NCBI GenBank assembly: GCA_943788115.1
Contig: CALSPA010000006.1
Span: 123,987-187,986 of the forward strand
Origin: an uncultured Flavobacteriales bacterium
GTDB lineage: Bacteria > Bacteroidota > Bacteroidia > Flavobacteriales_D > Parvicellaceae
Direction of reading: 5' to 3'
Length of the DNA stretch: 64,000 nt
Position numbers and translations under genes: made by a program. Below, piece after piece: positions 1-9,988 of the stretch. The notes under the pieces are model-generated. The model saw only the letters and a program-made list of their open reading frames with translations, searched no databases and was not told the DNA's origin. Each line of letters starts with the position of its first letter. Position 1 is the stretch's first letter.

Positions 1-1
1 A

Positions 2-1939
2 ATTGGTCTAACCCCCAATAGAGCTGATGCTATGGGTCATTTTGGAGTTGCTCGAGACCTTCTAGTTGCATTAAAATTTAAAAAGATTGTTCCAGAATCT
101 TTAATGTTGAAACCGTTTAATTCTGAACATTTTCAAAAAAATAACTCCAATTTCACTATTGAAGTTCAATCAACTAAAGATTGCCCAAGATATTCTGGCC
201 AATTAATTACAGGCATTAAAATTGATGAAAGCCCGCAATGGTTGAAGAATAAACTAAAATCAATTGGTCTTAACCCCATTAACAACGTAGTTGACATAAC
301 AAACTATGTTCTTCATGATATTGGCCACCCTTTACATGCTTTTGATTTGTCTCAAATTGAGGGGAATAAAATAATTGTAAAAAAAGCTACTCATAATAGT
401 TCATTCACTACACTAGATAGTACCAAAAGAATTCTTGATGAAAATGATTTAATGATTTGTAATGCAAATAAACCCATGTGTATTGCTGGGGTTTTTGGCG
501 GATTAGAATCTGGTGTAACTGAAAAAACATCTTCTATTTTTATAGAAAGTGCTTATTTCAACCCCCATACAATTAGAAAATCTGCCAAGAGACATGGTTT
601 AAACACAGACGCATCTTTTAGATTTGAGCGCGGTGTTGATCCAGAAATAACTCTTCTAGCCCTTCAAAAGGCAGTAGATTTAATCCTTGAAATAGCTGGT
701 GGAGAAATTGCTTCTTCAATAATAGATCATTATCCAGAGCCAATTCAAGAAAAGCTGTTTGACATCTCTTTTTCTAAAATAAATAGCTTGTGCGGAACTT
801 CATTGCCTGGCAATGAAATGTTACGTATCTTAAATTATCTTGAAATAAAAATAATCACTCAATCTGATTCAACCGCAACAGTTCAAGTTCCTTCATACAG
901 GGTGGATATTGAAAGGGAGGTGGATATTGCTGAAGAGATTTTAAGAATTTATGGCTTCAACTCTGTAGATGAGCCTATTAAAATGAACAGCTCTATAAAT
1001 TTCAACAATGAATTAAACGGGCATTTCATCAAAAATAAAATTAGCAATTCGTTAGTACATTTAGGTCTTACAGAAATATTGTCAAATTCATTAACCTCAA
1101 AGAATTATGTCGTTAATGGGGCGCCTTCTACCTTTAACGAAAATGAGCACGTAGCGCTTCTCAACCCCTTAAGCGGAGACACAGCTGTAATGAGGCAATC
1201 TTTGATTTTTAATGCGTTAGAGGTTGTTAATTTCAATCATAAAAATGGAGAGCAAAATATAAGAATTTTTGAGTTTGGTAAATCTTACAAAAAGATTGAT
1301 GGCAAATTTCTTGAACAAGAGCATCTTGTTCTTGCATTAGCTGGTTTACAAAACGAAGAACATTGGTTCAACTCTAAATCTGCAGTATCCTACTTTCAAC
1401 TTAATGGAATTATTTCTCATGTTTTAGAAACACTTGGGCTTAAAAAAAGAGCACAATATTCAACTTCTAAAAACACCATTTTTGAAGAGGGGATGTCCGT
1501 TTCAATTGAAAAAGAATTGGTGATTGAACTGGGAATGGCTTCTGCTCAACTAAAAACAACTATTGGCATTAAAGATGCTGTATATATAGCAAACATATAT
1601 TGGGATAAATTATTCAATAAAGTTTCTGGAAATGACATCAAATTTAAACCCATTGTTAAATACCCTAAAGTTCATAGAGATTTATCAATGTTAATAGATA
1701 ATTCTGTTTCCTTTGAAGATTTAAAAAATACTGCATTGAAATCGAACAAGTCGATTCTTAAAGATGTTCATCTTTTTGATATATATAAAGGAAAAAGTAC
1801 AGGAGATGATAAAAAATCCTATGCGTTAAGATTTGAGCTTCAACACAAGGAACACACTTTAACTGAGAAAGAAATTGATGCTGTAATGCACACTATTCAA
1901 TCAAATTTCGCAAAACAATTTAACGCAACTCTTAGGTAA
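2..1939 (+). CDS. pheT: Phenylalanyl-tRNA synthetase beta subunit (5' truncated by window)
   Basis: The beta chain of the alpha2beta2 enzyme that charges tRNA-Phe in the cytoplasm. The frame is open from base 2, and the motif LTPNRADA lies upstream of the first ATG (position 32), so the gene starts outside the window. About 645 residues are visible against roughly 800 in the family, so the N-terminal tRNA-binding domain is missing. Visible parts are the B3/B4 editing region, the B5 domain and a C-terminal FDX-ACB anticodon-binding domain (YPKVHRDLSML near the end). The stop overlaps the next start by one base (TAATG), which suggests co-transcription. Confidence 0.96.
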   Translation: MGLTPNRADAMGHFGVARDLLVALKFKKIVPESLMLKPFNSEHFQKNNSNFTIEVQSTKDCPRYSGQLITGIKIDESPQWLKNKLKSIGLNPINNVVDITNYVLHDIGHPLHAFDLSQIEGNKIIVKKATHNSSFTTLDSTKRILDENDLMICNANKPMCIAGVFGGLESGVTEKTSSIFIESAYFNPHTIRKSAKRHGLNTDASFRFERGVDPEITLLALQKAVDLILEIAGGEIASSIIDHYPEPIQEKLFDISFSKINSLCGTSLPGNEMLRILNYLEIKIITQSDSTATVQVPSYRVDIEREVDIAEEILRIYGFNSVDEPIKMNSSINFNNELNGHFIKNKISNSLVHLGLTEILSNSLTSKNYVVNGAPSTFNENEHVALLNPLSGDTAVMRQSLIFNALEVVNFNHKNGEQNIRIFEFGKSYKKIDGKFLEQEHLVLALAGLQNEEHWFNSKSAVSYFQLNGIISHVLETLGLKKRAQYSTSKNTIFEEGMSVSIEKELVIELGMASAQLKTTIGIKDAVYIANIYWDKLFNKVSGNDIKFKPIVKYPKVHRDLSMLIDNSVSFEDLKNTALKSNKSILKDVHLFDIYKGKSTGDDKKSYALRFELQHKEHTLTEKEIDAVMHTIQSNFAKQFNATLR

Positions 1940-3246
1940 TGAATTTTAGTTATTGGTTTAAAAATTGGTCATTAAATTATAAACTTGGCTATGGAATTGT
2001 AAGAACTGGCGTTAGAACTTTTTATAAAAAATATCAAGTTGAAGGGATAGAAAATATTCCAAAAAATGCCGGAATCTTATTTGCCATAAATCATCAAAAT
2101 GCTTTTATGGATCCAGTAGTACTTTCATGTCAATTAAATCAGAACGCATACTATTTAGCAAGAGCAGATATCTTTAAAAATAAATTAGCAAGTAAAATAT
2201 TAAAAAGTATTTACATTCTCCCCATTTTTAGGCAGCGAGATGGCGTCAATACGATAGTTAAAAATGAAGCCACTTTTAATCAGTGTCATGAGATTTTGAA
2301 CAACAACGGTTATGTTCTCATCTTTCCTGAAGGAAACCATAACAATCAAAAAAAATTACGCCCTATTAAAAAAGGAATTGCAAGAATTGGACTTGGTGCG
2401 GCTGAAAAAAAATCCTTTAAAAAACCTTTTTATATTGTTCCTGTTGGATTAGATTATAGTAATCATACAAAAATGGGAGCCTCTTTATTAATTAATATAG
2501 GCAAGCCCATTAAGCTCCAAGATTACTATTCTAAGTTTAAAACTGATGCCAATTCTACTATAAATAAATTAATGGTAGATGTTAAAACTAAAATGGAAGA
2601 CCTTATTGTTAACATACAATCTGAAAACTACTCCACATATACCAACTTAATTTGGATTTTAAATAATGAAATAAATTCAAACACATTAAAAAGCAGTTTG
2701 AAAAAACAGCAAAATCTTGTAGCGTCAATTGAAAAAATAGAAAAAAATAATACTGAGGAGTTTGAAAAGCTTATAGATCATTCAAGCTTTATTTGTTCTT
2801 TTCTAGAGATTAACAACATGAGGCCCTTACATTTATATAAAAAGATCAGCTACCCTTTATTATTTATTTCAATTACTTTTTTAACAATATTATTTCCAAT
2901 TCATATAGTTGGATTATTAAGTAATTACATGCCTTACAAAATCCCTGAGCTTATTGTAAAGAAAAAAATTAAAGATGAACATTTTCACAGCTCAATTAAA
3001 ATGTCATTGGGGGTAATTTTGTTTATTTTATTTTGGACTATACAATCAATAGTGATAATTGGTGTGTTTGGAATTGAGATTGGATTAGCCTATTTAATAA
3101 GCTTACCATTATTAGCCATGTTAAATTATCGATTGATGATTTTAAGTAAAAAAATAAAAGGGATGATTAATGCAGTTAAAAATGCAAAAAATGCTGATTT
3201 TAATAAAGCTAAAGAAATGTATGTTGAAATTAAAAATCTAGTATAA
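1939..3246 (+). CDS. PlsC-type glycerolipid acyltransferase with C-terminal membrane region
   Basis: Probable 1-acyl-glycerol-3-phosphate or related acyltransferase acting at the inner membrane in phospholipid synthesis. The first block is NHQNAFMD (residues 51-58), the Bacteroidota HX5D version of the usual HX4D motif. The FPEG block at 129-132 is followed by a conserved KKGIARIGLGA stretch. The last 130 residues hold about three hydrophobic segments, making the protein longer (435 aa) than simple PlsC. It overlaps pheT by one base. The substrate cannot be told from sequence. Confidence 0.85.
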   Translation: MNFSYWFKNWSLNYKLGYGIVRTGVRTFYKKYQVEGIENIPKNAGILFAINHQNAFMDPVVLSCQLNQNAYYLARADIFKNKLASKILKSIYILPIFRQRDGVNTIVKNEATFNQCHEILNNNGYVLIFPEGNHNNQKKLRPIKKGIARIGLGAAEKKSFKKPFYIVPVGLDYSNHTKMGASLLINIGKPIKLQDYYSKFKTDANSTINKLMVDVKTKMEDLIVNIQSENYSTYTNLIWILNNEINSNTLKSSLKKQQNLVASIEKIEKNNTEEFEKLIDHSSFICSFLEINNMRPLHLYKKISYPLLFISITFLTILFPIHIVGLLSNYMPYKIPELIVKKKIKDEHFHSSIKMSLGVILFILFWTIQSIVIIGVFGIEIGLAYLISLPLLAMLNYRLMILSKKIKGMINAVKNAKNADFNKAKEMYVEIKNLV

Positions 3247-3253
3247 AATAAAC

Positions 3254-4150
3254 CTATTGAACTCCTGTACCGGCAAATTTACCATCTTTATATACTTCAA
3301 TTTTTTCTAACAAGCCATTTTCATCATAGATATAGTGTTTACCATCCCACAATTTACCTCCGAGAAACTCACCATCCATTAGAATATCTTTATTTTCATT
3401 ATAGGTTTTATGATACCCATCTTTAAGCGCCTTAGGAGCTTCTAATTCTAATGCAGCACCTGGGTTAACTTCACCTAATGCAGCTATTCCCTCTCTTTCT
3501 TTTTCAAAAATAGGAAGCTCAACTTCAGGATTAACTCTCTCTACAATACCAGAGCTTACACCTTCTCCCTTTTCATCAAACGTGATTTCTTCTTTTAAAT
3601 CACCATTGGGCCAAAATCTTGAGGCTGTTCCAGCTTCTTTGCCATTGTTGGTGGCAAATGAAAGCTCTAATTGACCATTAGTATGATAGTATTCAACCAC
3701 CCCTTCGGTTTTCCCTTTTTCATTGAAAGTTTTCTTTTGAGAAAGCGTGCCATCTTCATAATATCTTTCGAAAGATCCAGTATATACCCTACCCTTCCAG
3801 TTTCCTTTTTCTTCTAATTGACCGTTTGGATAATACGTTTCAAATTCGCCAGTAGGTCTTCCGTTTATATAAGTTATCTCACTTTTCATCTGACCACCTG
3901 GAAAATACTTTCTCCAAACACCTTCTTTACGGCTGTTTTTGAACTGCCCTTCTTCAACAACTTCATTAGACAAATATTCTGGAAGGTTTCTCATGTTTCC
4001 ATAAATTATCCAATACCCTTGTTTCTTACCCTCAATAGTTTGATTAATGGAATCCATAGAATCCGTTTGCCCTAAACCAGTGTAATCACTAGCTAAAAAT
4101 GATAGCGGTAGAAGAAAGAAAAAATATGTAAAAATTGATATTTGTTTCAT
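3254..4150 (-). CDS. Exported MORN-2 repeat protein (YwqK-like), paralogue of 41315-42190
   Basis: A secreted or periplasmic protein with a signal peptide (MKQISIFTYFFFLLPLSFLA). The body has MORN-2 motifs of the type GxWxxYxxNGxL at about residues 65-190. ATG at 4150 is chosen because the signal peptide starts there; the frame also contains an upstream TTG. A charged linker (about 190-235) precedes a closing block with ILMDGEF and HYIYDENGLL. The protein at 41315 has the same architecture and closing block. MORN-2 proteins of this kind have no settled function, although databases often label them YwqK antitoxins. Confidence 0.75.
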   Translation of the reverse strand: MKQISIFTYFFFLLPLSFLASDYTGLGQTDSMDSINQTIEGKKQGYWIIYGNMRNLPEYLSNEVVEEGQFKNSRKEGVWRKYFPGGQMKSEITYINGRPTGEFETYYPNGQLEEKGNWKGRVYTGSFERYYEDGTLSQKKTFNEKGKTEGVVEYYHTNGQLELSFATNNGKEAGTASRFWPNGDLKEEITFDEKGEGVSSGIVERVNPEVELPIFEKEREGIAALGEVNPGAALELEAPKALKDGYHKTYNENKDILMDGEFLGGKLWDGKHYIYDENGLLEKIEVYKDGKFAGTGVQ

Positions 4151-4286
4151 AATAAATGTTTTCAAAACATAACACTAATAACAGCCTAAAAAACTTAATT
4201 TGTTACCTTATTTTAACGATTTGAAATGAGAAGTTAAAATAAAATTTGGAATATAATACTATATTATAGTGTAAAAATGACAAAAA

Positions 4287-5234
4287 CTAAACTAAAACAA
4301 CTTTCAACTGCTTTAACATTATTTCTGTCATCTGTTCTAAATCTACATTGGGTTTCCATCTCCAGTCCTTTCTAGCAACTTGGTCATTAATTTGTGAGGG
4401 CCATGATTTTGCAATTTCGTTTCTGAAATCTGGGTTATATGAAACATCAAATTCTGGAATCACTTTTTTAATCTGCTCAGCTATTTCAAAAGGAGAAAAT
4501 GACAAGCCACTAATATTATAACTGCATCTAACAGAAATTTTACTAACATCTGCGTTCATTAGTTCAATAGTTGCTCGAATTGCGTCATCCATATACATCA
4601 TTGGAAGTCCCATATTTTTTTCTAAAAAGCAGACATAATTTTTATGCTTGATAGCATGATGAAAAATTTCTATCGCATAATCTGTAGTGCCACCTCCTGG
4701 TAAACTTTTGTAACTAATTAATCCTGGGTACCTTATACTTCTTACGTCAATACCAAATTTGTTATAATAATACTCGCACCACCTTTCGCCTGCTAATTTA
4801 CTAATGCCATATACAGTAGTTGGCTCCATAATGGTTTGTTGAGGTGTATTCCTATTTGGTGTAGAAGGGCCAAAAACAGCAATTGAGCTTGGCCAGAAAA
4901 TTTTATTTATAACTTTTTCCTTCGCTAAATCAAGAACATTGAAAAGCCCTTCCATGTTCAACTTCCATGCTAGATCTGGTTTTTTTTCTGCAGTTGCAGA
5001 AAGAAGAGCAGCCAAAATATAAACCTCATCTATTTTATACTTTAATATAACTTCCTTTATTCTAGCCTTATCTAGTACATTTATTTCCTCAAAAGGTCCT
5101 CCAAATAAAACCTCATCAATAGGCTTTCTTATGTCTGCAGCAATAATATTATCACTACCATGAATCTTTCTTAATTCGATAACTAATTCAGTACCTATTT
5201 GCCCTGATGAACCTATAATTAATTTTCTTGACAT
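4287..5234 (-). CDS. NAD-dependent epimerase/dehydratase, probably L-threonine 3-dehydrogenase (SDR type)
   Basis: Extended short-chain dehydrogenase fold. The Rossmann motif GSSGQIG is at residues 8-14. The catalytic set is SS (116-117) with YGISK (Tyr142, Lys146). Length (315 aa) and motifs fit the SDR-type threonine dehydrogenase common in Bacteroidota, which oxidises L-threonine to 2-amino-3-oxobutyrate. A sugar-nucleotide epimerase is the alternative. The gene lies 9 bp downstream of hflX on the same strand and probably shares its transcript. Confidence 0.75.
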   Translation of the reverse strand: MSRKLIIGSSGQIGTELVIELRKIHGSDNIIAADIRKPIDEVLFGGPFEEINVLDKARIKEVILKYKIDEVYILAALLSATAEKKPDLAWKLNMEGLFNVLDLAKEKVINKIFWPSSIAVFGPSTPNRNTPQQTIMEPTTVYGISKLAGERWCEYYYNKFGIDVRSIRYPGLISYKSLPGGGTTDYAIEIFHHAIKHKNYVCFLEKNMGLPMMYMDDAIRATIELMNADVSKISVRCSYNISGLSFSPFEIAEQIKKVIPEFDVSYNPDFRNEIAKSWPSQINDQVARKDWRWKPNVDLEQMTEIMLKQLKVVLV

Positions 5235-5243
5235 TACTTGCGT

Positions 5244-6398
5244 TTAATAGTTGAAATATGTAGAATTATAAGGAAATCTCTTCATGTGAATTACTTTTAC
5301 TTTTTTAAAGATATTATCTTTTAATTCTTTAATGTTTGTCTTTTTCATTGCAGAAATAAAAACACTGTTGTTGTGTTTCTTAGACAGCCAATTCTCTTTT
5401 ATTTCAAGAAAATTTTCTGCATCTTCTACTTTTACATTGTCAATTTTATTAAAAACTAAAATTGTTGGTTTAGGTTGTTCTAGTATTTCATTTAATGTTT
5501 CGTTTACTGTATTGAATTGGTCTTCAAAAGCATCGTGGGAAACGTCTATTACATGAACCAAAACATCAGCCTCTCTTACTTCATCTAATGTTGACTTAAA
5601 AGACTCTATTAGCTGGTGAGGAAGTTTTCTTATAAAACCAACTGTGTCAGACATAAGAAAAGGTAAGTGATTTACAACAACTTTTCTAACTGTTGTATCA
5701 AGAGTTGCAAATAACTTATTTTCCGCAAAAACATCTGCTTTTGCTAATAAGTTCATTAGCGTAGATTTACCGACATTAGTATAACCTATAAGCGCAACTC
5801 TAACCATGCTGCCTCTATTGTTTCGTTGAGCAGATTTCTGCTTGTCGATTTTAGCTAATTTTTCCTTTAAATTACTAATTTTTTGACCAATTATTCTCCT
5901 ATCGGTTTCAATCTGTGTTTCACCTGGCCCTCTCATTCCTATTCCGCCTTTTTGTCTTTCAAGGTGTGTCCACATTCTTGTTAACCTTGGAAGCAAATAC
6001 TGATATTGGGCTAACTCAACCTGAACTTTTGAGTGGGCAGTTCTAGCTCTGCTAGCAAAAATATCTAATATCAAATTACTTCTATCTAAAATTTTACAAC
6101 ATAAAATACGTTCAACATTTCTAATTTGGGTTGGACTTAAATCATCATCAAAAATAGCAATGTCAATTTCATTTTCTTGAATGTACTCTTTAATCTCATT
6201 TATCTTTCCTTTACCAACAAATGTGGCGGGGTGAGGATTAGCCAAACGTTGAACAAACCTTTTCATTGTTAAGGCTCCAGATGTTTGAGTAAGGAACTCT
6301 AATTCATCAAGATATTCAAGTGTATGCTTTTCATTTTGATTTGCACTAATGAGTCCAATTATGACCGCTTTTTCCGATGGTTTTGAAGTAGATATCAA
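5244..6398 (-). CDS. hflX: GTPase HflX
   Basis: Ribosome-associated GTPase that splits stalled or stressed 70S ribosomes. It has the N-terminal HflX domain (to about 190, including GGIGMRGPGETQIETDRR), then the G domain with P-loop GYTNVGKS (205-212), DTVGF and NKID. The start is TTG, which follows directly on the TAA of the upstream open frame; no ATG precedes the conserved AVIIGLI strand. Length (384 aa) is normal. Confidence 0.93.
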   Translation of the reverse strand: MISTSKPSEKAVIIGLISANQNEKHTLEYLDELEFLTQTSGALTMKRFVQRLANPHPATFVGKGKINEIKEYIQENEIDIAIFDDDLSPTQIRNVERILCCKILDRSNLILDIFASRARTAHSKVQVELAQYQYLLPRLTRMWTHLERQKGGIGMRGPGETQIETDRRIIGQKISNLKEKLAKIDKQKSAQRNNRGSMVRVALIGYTNVGKSTLMNLLAKADVFAENKLFATLDTTVRKVVVNHLPFLMSDTVGFIRKLPHQLIESFKSTLDEVREADVLVHVIDVSHDAFEDQFNTVNETLNEILEQPKPTILVFNKIDNVKVEDAENFLEIKENWLSKKHNNSVFISAMKKTNIKELKDNIFKKVKVIHMKRFPYNSTYFNY

Positions 6399-6846
6399 TT
6401 AAGCCCAATTTGAAACTCCTAAAGCCTCTCTAAAAGGCCATGGAATTGATGCGAAAATTATAACTAAAGCAATTAAGTAAAACCAAAAAACTCGATTGTG
6501 GTTGTTTTGCTTCTTACATTTGATGTACCCAATAGTAATTAAAGCTATAGCTATTAACATCCCCAAAGAATGTTCTACAGTAAAAAATCTAGCTATTTTA
6601 TCTGCCATGGTAGCACTTGAAAAAACCACCTTTACTGCTAATGAAAAAATAAAGAATTAAGCCAATTAGTAGCTGAATATGTGAAAAAATAAAAGCCGAT
6701 AAATAAATGAGCTTTTGTTTCTTTTCCAACACACTACTTGATCTATTAGCATAAGAAACAACAATTGAAATAATTATTGTCAACAACAACAACCATCTTA
6801 ATCCAGAGTGAGCAGAAACTAAAGCATTCATACAACTAATTTTCAT
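6399..6846 (-). pseudogene. Small integral membrane protein (cytochrome-b-like family), frameshifted
   Basis: Two overlapping frames together make one four-helix membrane protein of about 148 aa. The first (6598-6846) carries HSGLRWLLLL and SHIQLLIGLILYF. The second (6399-about 6629) carries TMADKIARFFTVEH and PWPF. Homologues in Flavobacteriia have these segments in one chain. The join lies between the AGT AAA codons and the GTG GTT codons (about 6625-6635, minus strand) and needs one base fewer, so it is a +1 insertion. The protein is either inactive or the break is a sequence error. Confidence 0.7.
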
Positions 6847-6917
6847 CAAATCTATAAAGATGAATTCAAAAAAATTAGAAATGAATTGATTTTTTTTTGC
6901 ATATTGCTCGTCCAGTT

Positions 6918-9900
6918 ATGAAAAAAATTCTCGTTTTTATTGCCCTTACAGGTTCCATATTAAGTCATTTCTCTCAAGAATATGCGCCAACTAACGGCAT
7001 AAAAGATGTCAACAACACTCCTACCTTTCTTTAGTAATGCTATTGTTCATGTTGACTCTAAAACGATACTAAACAATTGTGATGTACTTATTCTAAATGG
7101 AAAAATAAAAGCTGTTGGGGTTAATTTAAATGCTCCTAAAAATGCTTTTATTAAAGATCTATCGGGGAAACACCTATACGCCTCTTTTATAGACTTATAT
7201 AGCTCTTTTGGTAGTTTCTTCACCCAAAAAGAAAGCCAGACCTAATTCACCACAATACGAATCTTCTAATAAAGGCCCTTATTATTGGAACGAAGCCATT
7301 CATCCTGAATACAAAGCTATTGTTGATTTTACATTTAATGAAAAATCAAACAAGGAATTACTAAAAAAGGGATTTGGAGTAGTTTTAAGCCACAGAGAAG
7401 ACGGTATCGCTAGGGGTTCAGGATTTGTTTCAACATTAAATACATTTTCAAACAAAAGTCTTCTACTTAATGATGCTGCTTGTTTTTATTCTTTCAAAAA
7501 AGGAAGTTCTAACCAAGTTTATCCATCATCATTAATGGGATGCATAGCTCTTTTAAGGCAATTCAATTACGATGCAGATTGGTATAATAATAGTACTCCT
7601 GCATTTAAAGATTATTCGATAGAAACCTATTTAAATTCATTAAATAAACCTCAATTATTTATCACAAATAACAATTTAGACTTGTTACGCGCTGCTAAAA
7701 TTGCAAATGAATTTAATTTAAATTATGTAATTAAAGGTGGTGGAGATGAATACGAAAGAATTAATGAAATCAAAAACACTGGAAAGACATTCATCATTCC
7801 TCTAGTTTTTCCTAAAGCTTATGATGTTGAAGATCCTTACGATGCGTCTAAAATATCTACAAGAAAATTAAGACATTGGTTAAACGCTCCCTTAAACTTA
7901 TCTATTTTAGAAAAAAATGAAATCACTTTCGCTATCACTTCTAAAGGATTGGGGGCTGAAGCTTTTCTGAAAAATATTCGACTTGCTGTTTCAAAAGGCC
8001 TTTCTAAAGAAAGTGCTTACAAAGCATTAACTGAAACACCAGCATCTATTTTAATGATGAGCGAAGAAATAGGGAAGATACAACCTGGAAAATGGGCAAA
8101 TCTCATTATTTGTTCCGATGAGTTTTTTGAAAATAAGGGTGTAATCTTAGAAAATTGGGTTCAAGGAAATCCAACTATTTTATCTATTTCTAAAGAGATT
8201 GACATTAGAGGGAAGTACAATTTAAATACCAACCAAAACATTAGAACTTTAATTGTTAATGGTGACAGAAATAAGCCTAAAGCAACTATTCAATACAATT
8301 TAATTTCTGATAGTATAACAAATGGGGATCTAATTTTAGACCCTGTTACTGGTAAGCCTTTTAAAATTACTAAGAAAAAAATAGTTCCTGTTTCCATCTC
8401 ACTCGAAGACAACAAAATTAATTTGTCTTATCAGCTAAATAATGGTGCTTTCATATTGTCTGGAGTTGTTAATTTTGACAGTGGATCATGGGATGGAAAT
8501 GGTCAAAACCCTAATGGTAATTGGATACAGTGGACAGCTATTAGAAATGAAAAGTTTGAAGTAAAAAAGGAAATCAAAATATTCACAAATGATTCAACGA
8601 TTTACTCACCTATTTATCCATCAGCCTCGTTTGGTTTTGACACTTTACCTGTAAATCAATCTTTTTTAATTAAAAACACGACTGTTTGGACTTCAGAAAA
8701 TGATGGAATTCTATTCAATACGGATGTTTTAATTAATAATGGTGAAATTAAATACATCGGAAATGTTTTGGATTTAGTTGATAAATCAACAATCATAATT
8801 GATGGTTCTAATAAACATTTAACTGCCGGATTAATTGATGAACACTCTCATATTGCCATTTCAAGAGGAGTAAACGAGGGTTCACACTCAGTTACAGCTG
8901 AAGTTCGTTTATTAGATGTTATTAATCCGAATGATGTTAATATTTTTCGACAAATAGCTGGAGGTGTCACCACTTCTCAATTACTACATGGTTCTGCCAA
9001 CCCCGTAGGAGGTCAAAGTGCACTAATTAAACTTAGATGGGGTGCTAACGCAGATCAAATGAAATTTGAGAATGCCCCTGGATTTATAAAATTTGCATTA
9101 GGTGAAAATGTAAAACAATCAAATTGGGGAGATAGAAACACTACACGATTTCCTCAGTCAAGAATGGGGGTTGAACAAGTATATTATGATGCTTTTACAA
9201 GAGCAAAAGAATATGGGGAAAGTTGGAAACTTTATTACAACACTAAAAAAAAAGGGAAACATATTCTCCCTCAACCTAGAAAAGATCTACAATTAGAAAC
9301 ATTATTAGAAATTTTAAATTCAACCCGCTTTATTACATGTCATTCCTATGTTCAGTCCGAAATTAACATGCTAATGAAAGTAGCTGATTCTATGGGTTTT
9401 AAATTAAATACATTTACACATATACTTGAGGGTTATAAAGTTGCTGATAAAATGAAAAAACACGGAGCTGGTGGTTCAACTTTTTCTGATTGGTGGGCCT
9501 ATAAATATGAAGTAAAGGAAGCTATACCTCACAATGCTTCACTATTAAATGCAATGGGGATAACAGTGGCAATTAATTCAGATGATGCAGAAATGGGTAG
9601 AAGATTAAATCAAGAAGCAGCAAAAGGAATAAAATATGGTGGAATGAGTGAAGAAGATGCTATAAATATGGTAACTATTAACCCAGCTAAACTTCTTCAC
9701 ATTGATGACAAAGTAGGAAGTATTAAAGTAGGGAAAGATGCGGATTTAGTGCTGTGGACTGAAAACCCTTTATCTATTTATTCAAAAGTTGACAAAACTT
9801 TTATTGATGGGAAATTATATTTTGATTTAAATAAACAACCTGAAAAAGAAAGAGCATTAAGAAAAGAAAGAGCAAGTATAATAAGCAAAATGATTGCCTT

Positions 9901-9988
9901 TAAAAATGCTGGTGGAAAAGTTCAAAAGGTTAAGCCACCAAACGAGATCTTACACAATTGTAGTTTAATTAAAGATGATGGGAACTAA
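6918..9988 (+). pseudogene. Secreted double-domain amidohydrolase, two frameshifts near the 5' end
   Basis: The ATG at 6918 opens a signal peptide (MKKILVFIALTGSILSHFSQ) that runs into TAG at 7032. The sequence continues in the next frame (SNAIVHVDSKTILNN...) to about 7210, then in a third frame to 9988. Both breaks are +1. The long 3' part has two amidohydrolase-like units. The second retains the metal motif DEHSHIAISRG and ends with GKDADLVLWTENPL. The first has DLYSSFG where HxH is expected. If the breaks are errors, the product is an exported hydrolase of about 1020 aa co-translated with the next gene (1-base overlap). Confidence 0.8.

Noticed and set aside
3254..4150. Antitoxin of a toxin-antitoxin pair, from the common YwqK database label
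   Set aside because: No toxin partner is nearby, and the protein has a signal peptide; the label is not evidence of function.
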